In this document: positions 25,267 through 33,290 of the stretch, one piece after another
Layout of the letters: each line of letters begins with the position of its first letter
How positions within the stretch are numbered: position 1 is the first letter of the stretch
NCBI GenBank assembly: GCA_902781705.1
Contig: CACZKE010000015.1
Span: 1-64,000 of the forward strand
Length of the DNA: 64,000 nucleotides
Reading direction: 5' to 3'
From: an uncultured Bacteroidia bacterium
Lineage (GTDB): Bacteria; Bacteroidota; Bacteroidia; Bacteroidales; UBA932
Notes under the pieces: generated by a model
Databases searched by the model: none
What the model saw: only the letters and a program-made list of their open reading frames with translations
Told to the model about the DNA's origin: nothing
Made by a program: the position numbers and the translations under genes

Positions 25267-26079
25267 ATGGAACATCCCAGCCCTTACACGATCGACATCG
25301 CCCGGGTCATCCGCGGAAAGTTCGGGGAGAAAACCCCGCGCTGGATCATCCGTCTGGCGCGGAAACTGCTCCACGAGGATTTCCTCAACGAGTTTTTCCG
25401 CCGGGGATATACCGGCGTGGAATTCTGCGAAAAGGCCCTGGAGTACATGGACATCACCCTGCAGGTGGAAGGGTTGGAAAAAGTCCCGGACGAGGGACTT
25501 ATTACCGTTGCGTCCAACCACCCCCTCGGCGGCCACGATGCCCTGGCCCTCGTTTCCCTTTTCGGGAGGAAATTCGACGGGAACGTCCGCATCCTCGTGA
25601 ACGACTTCCTGATGGTCCTGAAGCAGCTCAACGGGATTTTCGTGCCGGTGAACAAAGTCGGCAGCGCACAGGCCCGCGGCCTGTCCGCCCAGACGGACGG
25701 CATCTTCCATTCCGACGCGCAGATCCTCTTCTTCCCCGCCGGCAAGTGCGCCCGCCGCATCGACGGGAAGATCCAGGACCCGGCCTGGAAGAAGACCTTC
25801 ATCACCAAGAGCGTGGAGACCCACCGGGACATCGTGCCCATGCATTTCTACGGCAGGAACTCCTGGCGGTTCTACTTCGTGGACTGGATCGGCAAGGTGA
25901 CGGGGATCAACAGGAGATTCCCGCTCGCGATGATCCTGCTCGTGGACGAGATGTACCGGGCGCGGGGCCGCACGTACAGGATCGTCATCGGGGACCCGGT
26001 CCCCTGGGAGACCTTTGACGCGTCCCGGCGTCCGGCCGAATGGGCCGCCTGGATGAAAGAGAAAGTGGAAAAGCTTTGA
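25267..26079 (+). CDS. glsA: Lyso-glycine-lipid O-acyltransferase (PlsC-like), GlsA type
   Basis: 270 residues of the PlsC superfamily with ASNHPLGGHDALALV (about 81-95) as the His/Asp active-site block and ILFFPAGKCARR as the FPxGxxxR block. The NHPLGGxD form is seen in OlsA-like enzymes that O-acylate lyso-aminolipids, not in standard PlsC. The next gene is an OlsB/GlsB-type N-acyltransferase, the same pair that makes glycine lipids in Bacteroides thetaiotaomicron. The product would be a diacylated glycine lipid from N-acyl-3-hydroxy-acyl glycine. The function comes from family and gene pairing. Confidence 0.75.
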   Translation: MEHPSPYTIDIARVIRGKFGEKTPRWIIRLARKLLHEDFLNEFFRRGYTGVEFCEKALEYMDITLQVEGLEKVPDEGLITVASNHPLGGHDALALVSLFGRKFDGNVRILVNDFLMVLKQLNGIFVPVNKVGSAQARGLSAQTDGIFHSDAQILFFPAGKCARRIDGKIQDPAWKKTFITKSVETHRDIVPMHFYGRNSWRFYFVDWIGKVTGINRRFPLAMILLVDEMYRARGRTYRIVIGDPVPWETFDASRRPAEWAAWMKEKVEKL

Positions 26080-26112
26080 GCGACAGACCTTTGTACTAAA
26101 ACCGAACCAGAT

Positions 26113-27090
26113 ATGAAAAAAATCATCAACCCTGTGGACAAAGAGCTCCTGAAGGCGGAGCTCAATGAGGAGCACCACCTGCGCCAGACCAACCGCGCCG
26201 GCAACGAGTTGTATGTCGTCGGCCCGGAGAGTACGAACGTGCTGCGGGAAATCGGACGGCTGCGGGAAATCGCCTTCCGGAACGACGGGGGCGGTACCGG
26301 CGAACCGCTGGACATCGACAAGTTCGACATTGATCCCGCGTATGGTTACCGCCAACTCGTCCTGTGGGACCCCGAGGCCGAAGAGATTATCGGCGGATAC
26401 CGGTTCTGCCTGTGCGACGAATGTGTCTATGACCGCTTCGGCCAGCCGATCCTGACTTCCTCCCACATGTTCGAATTCAGCAGGAAATTCCTCAGGGACT
26501 ATCTCCCCTACACCCTGGAACTCGGCCGTTCCTTCGTCTCCGTGGAATACCAGAGTTCCAAGTCCGGGTCCAAGAGCCTGTACGCCCTGGACAACCTGTT
26601 CGACGGGATCGCGGCTCTGGGGGTGCTGTACAAGGACCGGATCAAGTACTTTTTCGGGAAAATGACCATTTATCCCACCTACGAAAAGAACGCGAGGGAC
26701 CTGATCATGTATTTCCTCAAGAAGTATTTCGGGGAGAAAGCGGACCTCATCAAGATCCGCAAGCAGGTCAAGGTCGAGAACCCGCGCCGTTTCCATAAGG
26801 TCTTTACCGGCCTCGATTATAAGGAGAACTACAAGATTCTCAAGGCCGAAGTAAGCAAACTGGGCGTAAGCATCCCTCCGCTGGTGAACACGTACATGAA
26901 CATGTCCCCGACCATGATCTATTTCGGGACGGGCATCAACGACGAATTTGCCGACGTCCTGGACTCCGGCATCCTTATCACGTTCGAGGATCTGTATCCC
27001 GAGAAAATCGACCGCCACACCAACACGTTCTCCAAGATTGGCTGGCGGGCGATCAAAAGCATCCTAAAGCGCTTCCAGCGCCGCGGCTAA
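26113..27090 (+). CDS. glsB: Glycine N-acyltransferase-like GNAT protein, GlsB type
   Basis: 325 residues of the OlsB/hemolysin-like GNAT family. Landmarks are LREIGRLREIAFR near 52-64, LWDPEAEEIIGGYRFC, and LELGRSFVSVEYQ (about 139-151), the core of the acyltransferase domain. Bacteroides GlsB N-acylates glycine with a 3-hydroxyacyl-ACP to give commendamide-type lyso-glycine lipid. It follows glsA by 33 nt. The 3' end overlaps the convergent thioredoxin-like gene by 27 nt. Ornithine as the acceptor is possible in other phyla. Confidence 0.78.
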   Translation: MKKIINPVDKELLKAELNEEHHLRQTNRAGNELYVVGPESTNVLREIGRLREIAFRNDGGGTGEPLDIDKFDIDPAYGYRQLVLWDPEAEEIIGGYRFCLCDECVYDRFGQPILTSSHMFEFSRKFLRDYLPYTLELGRSFVSVEYQSSKSGSKSLYALDNLFDGIAALGVLYKDRIKYFFGKMTIYPTYEKNARDLIMYFLKKYFGEKADLIKIRKQVKVENPRRFHKVFTGLDYKENYKILKAEVSKLGVSIPPLVNTYMNMSPTMIYFGTGINDEFADVLDSGILITFEDLYPEKIDRHTNTFSKIGWRAIKSILKRFQRRG

Positions 27091-27570
27091 CTTACTGACC
27101 ATCACGGTTCCGAGCATTACTTTGCCCTCCGGATCCACCAAATACATCGAAGGAATCCACTTGATGCGGAACGCATCGCCGACAGCGGATTCCTTTTTTG
27201 CGACAAAATCGCTGAGTTGCATCCAGCCGATGCCGTTCTCGGCCACGTAGGCGTCCAGTTTCTCCGGTTCCGTATCGAAGGAAATGCCTACGAAGACGGC
27301 CTTGTCCCCGTATTTCGCATACAGGTCCTTCATCGCCGGAAGGTCCGCCCGGCAGTCGGGACACCAGGTCGCCCAGAAATCATAGACGACATACTTACCT
27401 GCGAAATCGGCCTGGGAGTGCAGGACGCCCGTCCGGTCTTTCAAAGAGAAGGCAGGGATGGCTTCCCCTTTCTTGAGCATGTCCACGGCATATTCGCTGT
27501 CGGCATCTTTGGGCCCCTTGCAGGCCACAAGCGCGGCCAGAGCGGCGCAAACAAGAAGGAACTTTTTCAT
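27064..27570 (-). CDS. TlpA/ResA-like thioredoxin-fold lipoprotein
   Basis: 168 residues. A lipobox (LAALVAC, cysteine at 17) marks an envelope lipoprotein. The AhpC/TSA-TlpA fold follows: IPAFSLKDRTGVLHSQADFAGKY, the redox motif FWATWCPDCRADLP (CPDC), VFVGISFDTEPEKLDAYV and WIPSMYLVDPEGKV with the cis-Pro. The protein probably reduces disulfides in the envelope; the partner is unknown. Its ATG overlaps the stop of the DUF5715 gene upstream (ATGA). Confidence 0.88.
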   Translation of the reverse strand: MKKFLLVCAALAALVACKGPKDADSEYAVDMLKKGEAIPAFSLKDRTGVLHSQADFAGKYVVYDFWATWCPDCRADLPAMKDLYAKYGDKAVFVGISFDTEPEKLDAYVAENGIGWMQLSDFVAKKESAVGDAFRIKWIPSMYLVDPEGKVMLGTVMVSKLAAALEAL

Positions 27571-28274
27571 TTTCTGACGGTTATATGGAAACAGGTTTGT
27601 TTTTTCTCGTATTTGACGTAGCAGACACCTTCATCGTGCAGGTCTTTGAGAACCTGCGAGAGCGTAGCGCGCAGATACTCGGGCGGAACGTCCGCATAGG
27701 GCCTGCCCCGGAGTTCCGGAACCTTGACATAATGCCAATAGGACAGGTCGAACGTGGTTCCGTACCGGTGGGTGGAATTCTCCGATGCGTTGAGATTCCC
27801 CTGCCTCAGTTTCCGAACGTCCTCTTCCGTCCTGAGGACGGAGGTGACGAAAAGTTTGTTGGGATTCAGGCCCTTGGAGGTCAGGGAGTCCTGGAAATTC
27901 CGGCCGATCCGCTCCAGCAGGTCCGCCGCGGAAGGGATCAGGAAGGGTATGGAATGCGTGAGTTCGTCCACACTGTACAGGTCGCTGTCCGTGATCTCCA
28001 CCAGTTTTCCTTTCAGATGCTCAGCGGCCTCGCGGTCTTTCACCGGCGGGACGCCGATGGACTGTGCAGTCGCCAGTTGTACTTCATTCAGATCATTGAA
28101 CTCTTTTGCGAACTGGACATCGTAGATCCGGACGGGATGGTTCTCGATGGGTCCGGCATGATGCCAGCGCCAGTTCTTCACGGACCGTACGATCCATGAG
28201 ACCAGCAACACCAGGAGCAGGGTGGCGATGGCCGATACGATCATCCAGAATTTTGTCTTCTTGCGCAGTTTCAT
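27567..28274 (-). CDS. DUF5715 protein with an M15/LAS-like metallopeptidase motif
   Basis: 235 residues with an N-terminal signal-anchor helix (about 9-29, IVSAIATLLLVLLVSWIV). The conserved core has STHRYGTTFDLSYWHY, which fits the S-x-H-x-x-G-x-x-x-D zinc motif of LAS/M15 peptidoglycan peptidases, and CFHITV near the C-terminus offers the third His ligand. Peptide cross-link or D-Ala-type hydrolysis in the periplasm is plausible but unproven. ATG 28274 is chosen: further upstream the frame enters the divergent promoter region. It is coupled to the thioredoxin-like lipoprotein gene. Confidence 0.78.
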   Translation of the reverse strand: MKLRKKTKFWMIVSAIATLLLVLLVSWIVRSVKNWRWHHAGPIENHPVRIYDVQFAKEFNDLNEVQLATAQSIGVPPVKDREAAEHLKGKLVEITDSDLYSVDELTHSIPFLIPSAADLLERIGRNFQDSLTSKGLNPNKLFVTSVLRTEEDVRKLRQGNLNASENSTHRYGTTFDLSYWHYVKVPELRGRPYADVPPEYLRATLSQVLKDLHDEGVCYVKYEKKQTCFHITVRK

Positions 28275-28358
28275 CGCATAAAGATAGAAATAAATGTCCG
28301 GAATGACTCCATTTCCGATCAAAAAAGGGCATATTTGTAGAATCCGGATTTTTATTGC

Positions 28359-28366
28359 TATTTTTG
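28359..28366 (+). promoter_or_regulatory. Bacteroidota -7 element for the CDP-alcohol phosphotransferase gene
   Basis: TATTTTTG, 19 nt upstream of the ATG at 28386. Confidence 0.55.
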
Positions 28367-28385
28367 CGTGCAAAAAAATTTTAAA

Positions 28386-29090
28386 ATGGAAGAACAGCAA
28401 CAAGCGAACCGGATACAGACATCCATTCTCAACGATATCGAAAGAAAAGCCCTCGTCTGGATGGCGGAGCGGATGCCCGCCTGGGTCACATCGGACCACC
28501 TGACCTTCGTCGGCTTCATCGGGGCCTGCGTCGTAGCGACCGGCTATGCTCTCTCCAACCTGAACCTGAACTGGTTATGGCTGTCCTGCCTGGGATTCGT
28601 CATCAACTGGTTCGGCGACTCCCTGGACGGAAGCATCGCCCGTGTCCGGGGGACGCAGCGCAAGACCTACGGCTTTTTCATCGACCATAATGTAGATGTC
28701 ATCAACGAAACCATCATGTTCGTGGGCGTGGGCACCTCTCCCCTCGTGAACATGACCTTCATGATGGGTGTCCTCGTCGCCTACCTGATGCTCAGCGTGT
28801 ACGTCTATATCGACTGCCACCTCAAGGGCGAGATGCGCCTCACTTACGGCGGCCTCGGTCCCACCGAGTTCCGCATCCTGGCGATCCTGGTGAACCTGAT
28901 GTTCATCTACATCCCGGCCCTGTCCACCTGGAAGACCCATATTGTCCTGTTCCACAACGAATTCGACTTCGGTGTCCTGGACGCCATCGCCATCCTGGTC
29001 GCCATCATCCTCTTCTGCTTCTATCTGATCGGGTTCTTCAAGGACATCAAGTACTTCTCCCGGATTGACCCTCCCAAGAAACAGGACTGA
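28386..29090 (+). CDS. CDP-alcohol phosphatidyltransferase family protein
   Basis: 234-residue membrane protein. The family signature D-x2-D-G-x2-A-R-x8-G-x3-D-x3-D is intact in GDSLDGSIARVRGTQRKTYG and the following FFIDHNVD (about residues 78-105). Hydrophobic helices surround it. Such enzymes move a phospho-alcohol from a CDP-alcohol to an acceptor (phosphatidylglycerol-phosphate, PI or related lipids). Substrates cannot be read from sequence; the downstream acyltransferase overlaps it (TGATG), so both probably act in one lipid pathway. Confidence 0.85.
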   Translation: MEEQQQANRIQTSILNDIERKALVWMAERMPAWVTSDHLTFVGFIGACVVATGYALSNLNLNWLWLSCLGFVINWFGDSLDGSIARVRGTQRKTYGFFIDHNVDVINETIMFVGVGTSPLVNMTFMMGVLVAYLMLSVYVYIDCHLKGEMRLTYGGLGPTEFRILAILVNLMFIYIPALSTWKTHIVLFHNEFDFGVLDAIAILVAIILFCFYLIGFFKDIKYFSRIDPPKKQD

Positions 29091-29959
29091 TGCCTGTCAT
29101 CACCGCACAGGAGGCCGCCGAGCGGATTTCACCCGTTTTCGATGGGAAATGGGGCGGGATCCTGTTCAAACTGGCCCTCTGGGCGACAGGTATCGGTAAG
29201 GTCAATGAAACCCACGACCGGGTGGAAGCGGCCGGCATCCCTTATGGACCGGACTTCGCCAAAGGAATCCTGGACGACGTGGGCGTGGATTTCCGCATCG
29301 GCAACCCGGAGCGGCTGGAAAACCTGCCTGACGGGCCTTTCATCACGGTCTCCAACCATATTTACGGACACCTGGACGGCATCTGCCTGATAGACATCCT
29401 CGGACACAAACGGCCGGACATGAAGGTGATGGTCAATGAGATGCTGCTCTGGATCCGGGGACTCGCCCCGAATTTCATCGCCGTGAATCCGAAGACCGCC
29501 ATCAGCGGCACCACATCCTCCACCAGCATCAACGGCATCAAGCAGTGCCTCGTCCAACTCAAGGACGGCCATCCGCTCAGTCTCTTCCCTTCCGGCGCCG
29601 TGGCCGACATCAAGCCCCGCGAGCACTGGGCCCTCCGGGAAAGGGAATGGCAGAACGCCGCCGTCCGGCTCATCAAGAAAGCCCGCGTTCCGGTCATTCC
29701 CATCCGGTTCTTCGACCGGAACACCCTTTTTTATTACGGACTGGAACTCATTGATTACAGGGTCCGTTTCATCCGTCTTTTCCACGAACTCTTCAACAAG
29801 CGCGGTACCTTCCCGCGGGTCGGAATCGGTCAGGTCATCTCCGTGGAGGAGCAGGACCGGTTTCCGGACCTCAAAGCGTATCGGGACTTTCTCCGTGCCA
29901 GCGTGGACGGAATGGCGGAACCAACCACCTATATCAAACGCTCCGAACTATGGAAGTAA
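29090..29959 (+). CDS. 1-acylglycerol-3-phosphate O-acyltransferase-like protein
   Basis: 289 residues of the PlsC superfamily. SNHIYGHLDGICLID (about 86-100) is the His/Asp block and LFPSGAVADIKPREH the FPxGxxxx block. No transmembrane helix is obvious, so it is probably membrane-associated. It sits between the CDP-alcohol phosphotransferase and an SDR gene with overlapping ends, suggesting one three-gene operon for a membrane lipid. It is distinct from the two other PlsC-like proteins of this window. Confidence 0.8.
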   Translation: MPVITAQEAAERISPVFDGKWGGILFKLALWATGIGKVNETHDRVEAAGIPYGPDFAKGILDDVGVDFRIGNPERLENLPDGPFITVSNHIYGHLDGICLIDILGHKRPDMKVMVNEMLLWIRGLAPNFIAVNPKTAISGTTSSTSINGIKQCLVQLKDGHPLSLFPSGAVADIKPREHWALREREWQNAAVRLIKKARVPVIPIRFFDRNTLFYYGLELIDYRVRFIRLFHELFNKRGTFPRVGIGQVISVEEQDRFPDLKAYRDFLRASVDGMAEPTTYIKRSELWK

Positions 29960-30759
29960 AAGTCGTCCTCCTGACCGGCGGCAGCAGCGGCATCGGCGCC
30001 GCCACGGCCCGCCTCCTGGCCGAATCCGGCATCACCGTCTATGCCGGTTCCCGTCGCGGAACCGTCGAAAGGCCGGCGCCTCGGATCATTCCTATCCGAC
30101 TGGATGTGAACCAGGATGGTTCGCCCGAAGCGGCTGTCCAGCAGATCCTTTCCGAACAGGGACACCTCGACGCTGTCATCTGCAACGCCGGCAACGGTAT
30201 TTACGGTCCGGTGGAAGGGTCCACCGACGCGGAAGCGCGCTACCAGTTCGAAACCTGCTACTTCGGCTCCCTCAGGACCATCCAGGCCTGCCTGCCCGTC
30301 TTCCGCCGCCAGGGATTCGGACGCATCATCACCGTGACTTCCGTCATGGCTATCCTCCAACTGCCGTTCCAGGGTTTCTATTCCGCAGCGAAAGCCGCCC
30401 TGCTTTCCGTGAGCGAGTCCCTGTCGATGGAACTGAAAGGCACCGGCATCGAATGCTGCAGCGTCCTGCCTGGAGACGTTGCGACGGGGTTCACCGCCGC
30501 GCGCACTTTCACCGCCGCCGCCCAGGATCCCGGTTCGCCCTACCGCGCAAGGATGGACCGGAACCTCCGGAAAATCGAGAAGGACGAACTCGGAGGCATG
30601 CAGCCTGAAGTCATCGGCCGGGCCATCCTCCGGCAACTCCGGCGCAGGCACATGTGCGTCCGCGTGATTCCCAGGATCGATTACGGGGCTGTGGGCTTTC
30701 TGGTCCGGATCCTTCCGGAGAAAGCGAAATTAGCCCTGCTGGACCTTCTGTACAGTTAG
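29950..30759 (+). CDS. Short-chain dehydrogenase/reductase
   Basis: 269 residues of the classical SDR family: TGGSSGIGAAT at 9-19, ICNAGNGIYG (NAG motif), a Ser in TVTSVMA, and the catalytic YSAAK (Y near 141). The C-terminus is longer than the basic fold and ends in a hydrophobic segment (VGFLVRILPEKAKLALLDLL). It may reduce a lipid keto intermediate, because it overlaps the acyltransferase gene by 10 nt and such C-terminal extensions occur in keto-sphinganine reductase-like SDRs. That role is inference only. Confidence 0.82.
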   Translation: MEVKVVLLTGGSSGIGAATARLLAESGITVYAGSRRGTVERPAPRIIPIRLDVNQDGSPEAAVQQILSEQGHLDAVICNAGNGIYGPVEGSTDAEARYQFETCYFGSLRTIQACLPVFRRQGFGRIITVTSVMAILQLPFQGFYSAAKAALLSVSESLSMELKGTGIECCSVLPGDVATGFTAARTFTAAAQDPGSPYRARMDRNLRKIEKDELGGMQPEVIGRAILRQLRRRHMCVRVIPRIDYGAVGFLVRILPEKAKLALLDLLYS

Positions 30760-30786
30760 GTTTTTGCTCTTTTGAATAAAAAAGCG

Positions 30787-30794
30787 TACATTTG
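30787..30794 (+). promoter_or_regulatory. Bacteroidota promoter for the DUF5686 pair
   Basis: TACATTTG with TTTG about 20 nt upstream (30763-30766); the ATG at 30802 follows after only 7 nt. Confidence 0.6.
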
Positions 30795-30801
30795 ACGGAT
30801 T

Positions 30802-33288
30802 ATGCCGCGAATCCGTCATATCGCCCTGGCCTTTTTGCTGCTGCTCGTCTCTACTTGGGTTTCCGCCCAGGTGACCCGGGTGCAGGGCAAAGTGACGGAT
30901 GCGGTCACCGGCGAACCGCTCCCCTACGCGACCGTCTATTTTGCGGGAACCCTGACCGGAACATCTGCCGACGCGGCCGGCCTTTACAATCTGGAAGTTT
31001 CCGAGGCCGAAGTCCGCGCCATCACGGCGGAAATCGGGGGCTATATCCCCCGTACCCTTCCCATCGTTCCCGGGAAAGACCAGACCGTGGACTTCCAGTT
31101 GATTCCCGACGGCAGCATCGACCAGGCGACCCTCAGGGACAGCCGCTATGTCCGTTCCATCCTGTACAACCTGGGAAGGAACCGCGCCCGGCACGATCCG
31201 GAGGGGATTCAGGCCTGGGAAGCGCGCCTGTACAGCAAAGTGGAACTGGCCGTGGCCGATGCGGACAATTTCGCCGGCAGGGCCCTTTTCCGCAAACGGA
31301 ACGACCTGGTCCCGGAAATGCAGGACACGACCTTCAACGGTTACATCCCCGTCCTCTTTTCGGAGGCCGTCCTGCGACGCTATCACGCCGCGGACCCTCC
31401 CGTGGACAAGGAAATCTTCGAAGCCAGCCGGATCTCCGGCCTGGAGCAGCAGAATGTCCTGAGACAGTTCACCGGATCCTCCACGCTCCGGATGAACTTC
31501 TACAAGGACATCATCCCGGTCTTCAACCTGAGCGTTCCCTCCCCTGCCAGTTCCGTGGGACACTTGTTTTACCATTACACCTTGGTGGACAGCCTCTCCA
31601 TAGGTGGACGCAAGTGCTATTCCATCAGCTTCGTACCCAAGAAAATGATCACCTCCCCCACGATGGAGGGACGGTTCGAAGTCGATGCGGAGGACTACGC
31701 CATCCGGAGCGTGTACGCCCGGCTGTCCCCGAGCGCCAACATCAACTGGATCCGCCAGCTGTACGTGGACAGCGAGAACGTCCGCCGGGAGGACGGGACC
31801 TGGTTCCTGGACCGGGAGAACCTGTTCCTGGACGCGTCCGTGCACTTGAACGACCGGATGACGGTCATCGCCCTGCAGATGAAGCGGAACATCAATTACA
31901 CGGATGTCGCCTTCGGTCCTTTCGAAGGCATGGACACCCTGACCGGCGGAGACAAGGTTGCGGTGGACGAGAATCCCGAAAAGGACCCGGCCTGGTGGGA
32001 AACGGCCCGCCCCGAGCCCCTTACGGCCCGGGAGCAGTCCATCTTCACGACGGCGGAACGCTTCAAGGAACGGCCTTCCTTCAAATGGATCTCGGCCATC
32101 AGCAACATGTTCGTCACCGGCTTCCTGGAGAATACGAAGGTCGGTATCGGCTACGGCCCGTGGGACCGCACCGTCACCTTCAACGGCACCGAAGGCGTCC
32201 GGATCCAGGGCGGCCTCAGGACGACGAAGGAATTCAGTACGAAGGTCCGTCTCGGCGCCTCGCTGGGCTACGGCTTCAAGGACAAGGAAATCAAGTGGAG
32301 CGCCTCGTCCGAGTTCATGCTGGGCGACAACAAGGTCCGCACGAACAAGCTTACCCTGGCCGCCAACCGCGATTACCAGAACCTGGGACGCGGCTCCGGC
32401 GTCGTCACGGAACGCAACATCGTCAATTCCCTCCTGGCCCCCGGCGGATTCGACAAGCAGGGGATGATGTTCCAGGCCCATCTGCGGCACGACTACGAAT
32501 TCAGTCCGTCCTTCAATTCGTCGCTGGTCCTCCAGCACATGCGGATCTACGGGAACCACGACATACCGCTGATCCGTCCGGACGGAACCGAGGCCCCGAG
32601 TTTCTCCGTGAACCAGGTCCATTGGACCGGAAGGTTCTCCTGGGACGAACGGGTGAACCGCGGCGTTTTCGACAAGTCCTATATCTTCACCCGGTATCCC
32701 ATCCTGTCGGTGGACCTGCTGGGCGGCGTGAAGGGCATCACCTCCGACGACTGCTCTTTCCTGCGCGGAGAACTTACGCTGGACTGGCGGATCCCGGCCG
32801 GCATCCTGGGATTCGGGCGCATCCACCTGAACGGCGGCGCCATCCTCGGAAGTGTCCCCTATCCCCTGCTGAAACTCCACGAAGGGAACCAGAGCCAACT
32901 CTTCGGAAGTCCCATCGTCGGACTGCTGGACAAGTCGGCCTTCGCCCTGATGAATTTCTACGAGTTCGGCTCCGACCGCTGGGTGACCGGCTTCTATGAA
33001 CACAACTTCAACGGGCTCCTGCTCGGAATCGTCCCGCTGGTGAAGCGGCTCGACCTTCGGGAAGTCGTCACCGTCCGGGGCGCCTGGGGTACCCTTTCCG
33101 ACCAGAACCGGGTCCAGGCACCCTTCCTCCTCATGGATGGCCTCCAATCCCTGGAGACGCCCTATGTGGAGGCCGGCGTCGGCATCGCCAACATCTTCCA
33201 CCTCCTCCGGGTGGACTGCTTCTGGAAGTTGACGCACCGGAACGGCCGCGATTTCGCCGTGAACGTCGGCCTGGACATCGACTTTTAA
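30802..33288 (+). CDS. DUF5686 outer-membrane protein with carboxypeptidase-D-like domain (first copy)
   Basis: 828 residues. Signal peptide (IALAFLLLLVSTWVSA, then Q at about 23), then a carboxypeptidase regulatory-like domain (VQGKVTDAVTGEPLPYATVYFAG, about 27-110), and the DUF5686 body with long beta stretches resembling an outer-membrane barrel, ending NVGLDIDF as outer-membrane proteins do. The same domain order occurs in many Bacteroidota surface proteins of unknown function. The next gene is a paralogue in tandem (start 3 nt after this stop). Insertion in the outer membrane is likely; the ligand is unknown. Confidence 0.85.
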   Translation: MPRIRHIALAFLLLLVSTWVSAQVTRVQGKVTDAVTGEPLPYATVYFAGTLTGTSADAAGLYNLEVSEAEVRAITAEIGGYIPRTLPIVPGKDQTVDFQLIPDGSIDQATLRDSRYVRSILYNLGRNRARHDPEGIQAWEARLYSKVELAVADADNFAGRALFRKRNDLVPEMQDTTFNGYIPVLFSEAVLRRYHAADPPVDKEIFEASRISGLEQQNVLRQFTGSSTLRMNFYKDIIPVFNLSVPSPASSVGHLFYHYTLVDSLSIGGRKCYSISFVPKKMITSPTMEGRFEVDAEDYAIRSVYARLSPSANINWIRQLYVDSENVRREDGTWFLDRENLFLDASVHLNDRMTVIALQMKRNINYTDVAFGPFEGMDTLTGGDKVAVDENPEKDPAWWETARPEPLTAREQSIFTTAERFKERPSFKWISAISNMFVTGFLENTKVGIGYGPWDRTVTFNGTEGVRIQGGLRTTKEFSTKVRLGASLGYGFKDKEIKWSASSEFMLGDNKVRTNKLTLAANRDYQNLGRGSGVVTERNIVNSLLAPGGFDKQGMMFQAHLRHDYEFSPSFNSSLVLQHMRIYGNHDIPLIRPDGTEAPSFSVNQVHWTGRFSWDERVNRGVFDKSYIFTRYPILSVDLLGGVKGITSDDCSFLRGELTLDWRIPAGILGFGRIHLNGGAILGSVPYPLLKLHEGNQSQLFGSPIVGLLDKSAFALMNFYEFGSDRWVTGFYEHNFNGLLLGIVPLVKRLDLREVVTVRGAWGTLSDQNRVQAPFLLMDGLQSLETPYVEAGVGIANIFHLLRVDCFWKLTHRNGRDFAVNVGLDIDF

Positions 33289-33290
33289 CT

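Noticed and set aside
25231-27018. A 595-codon minus-strand frame
   Set aside because: Antisense to glsA and glsB, both with clear family motifs.
30730-33237. An 835-codon minus-strand frame
   Set aside because: Antisense to the first DUF5686 gene, which has a signal peptide and conserved domains.
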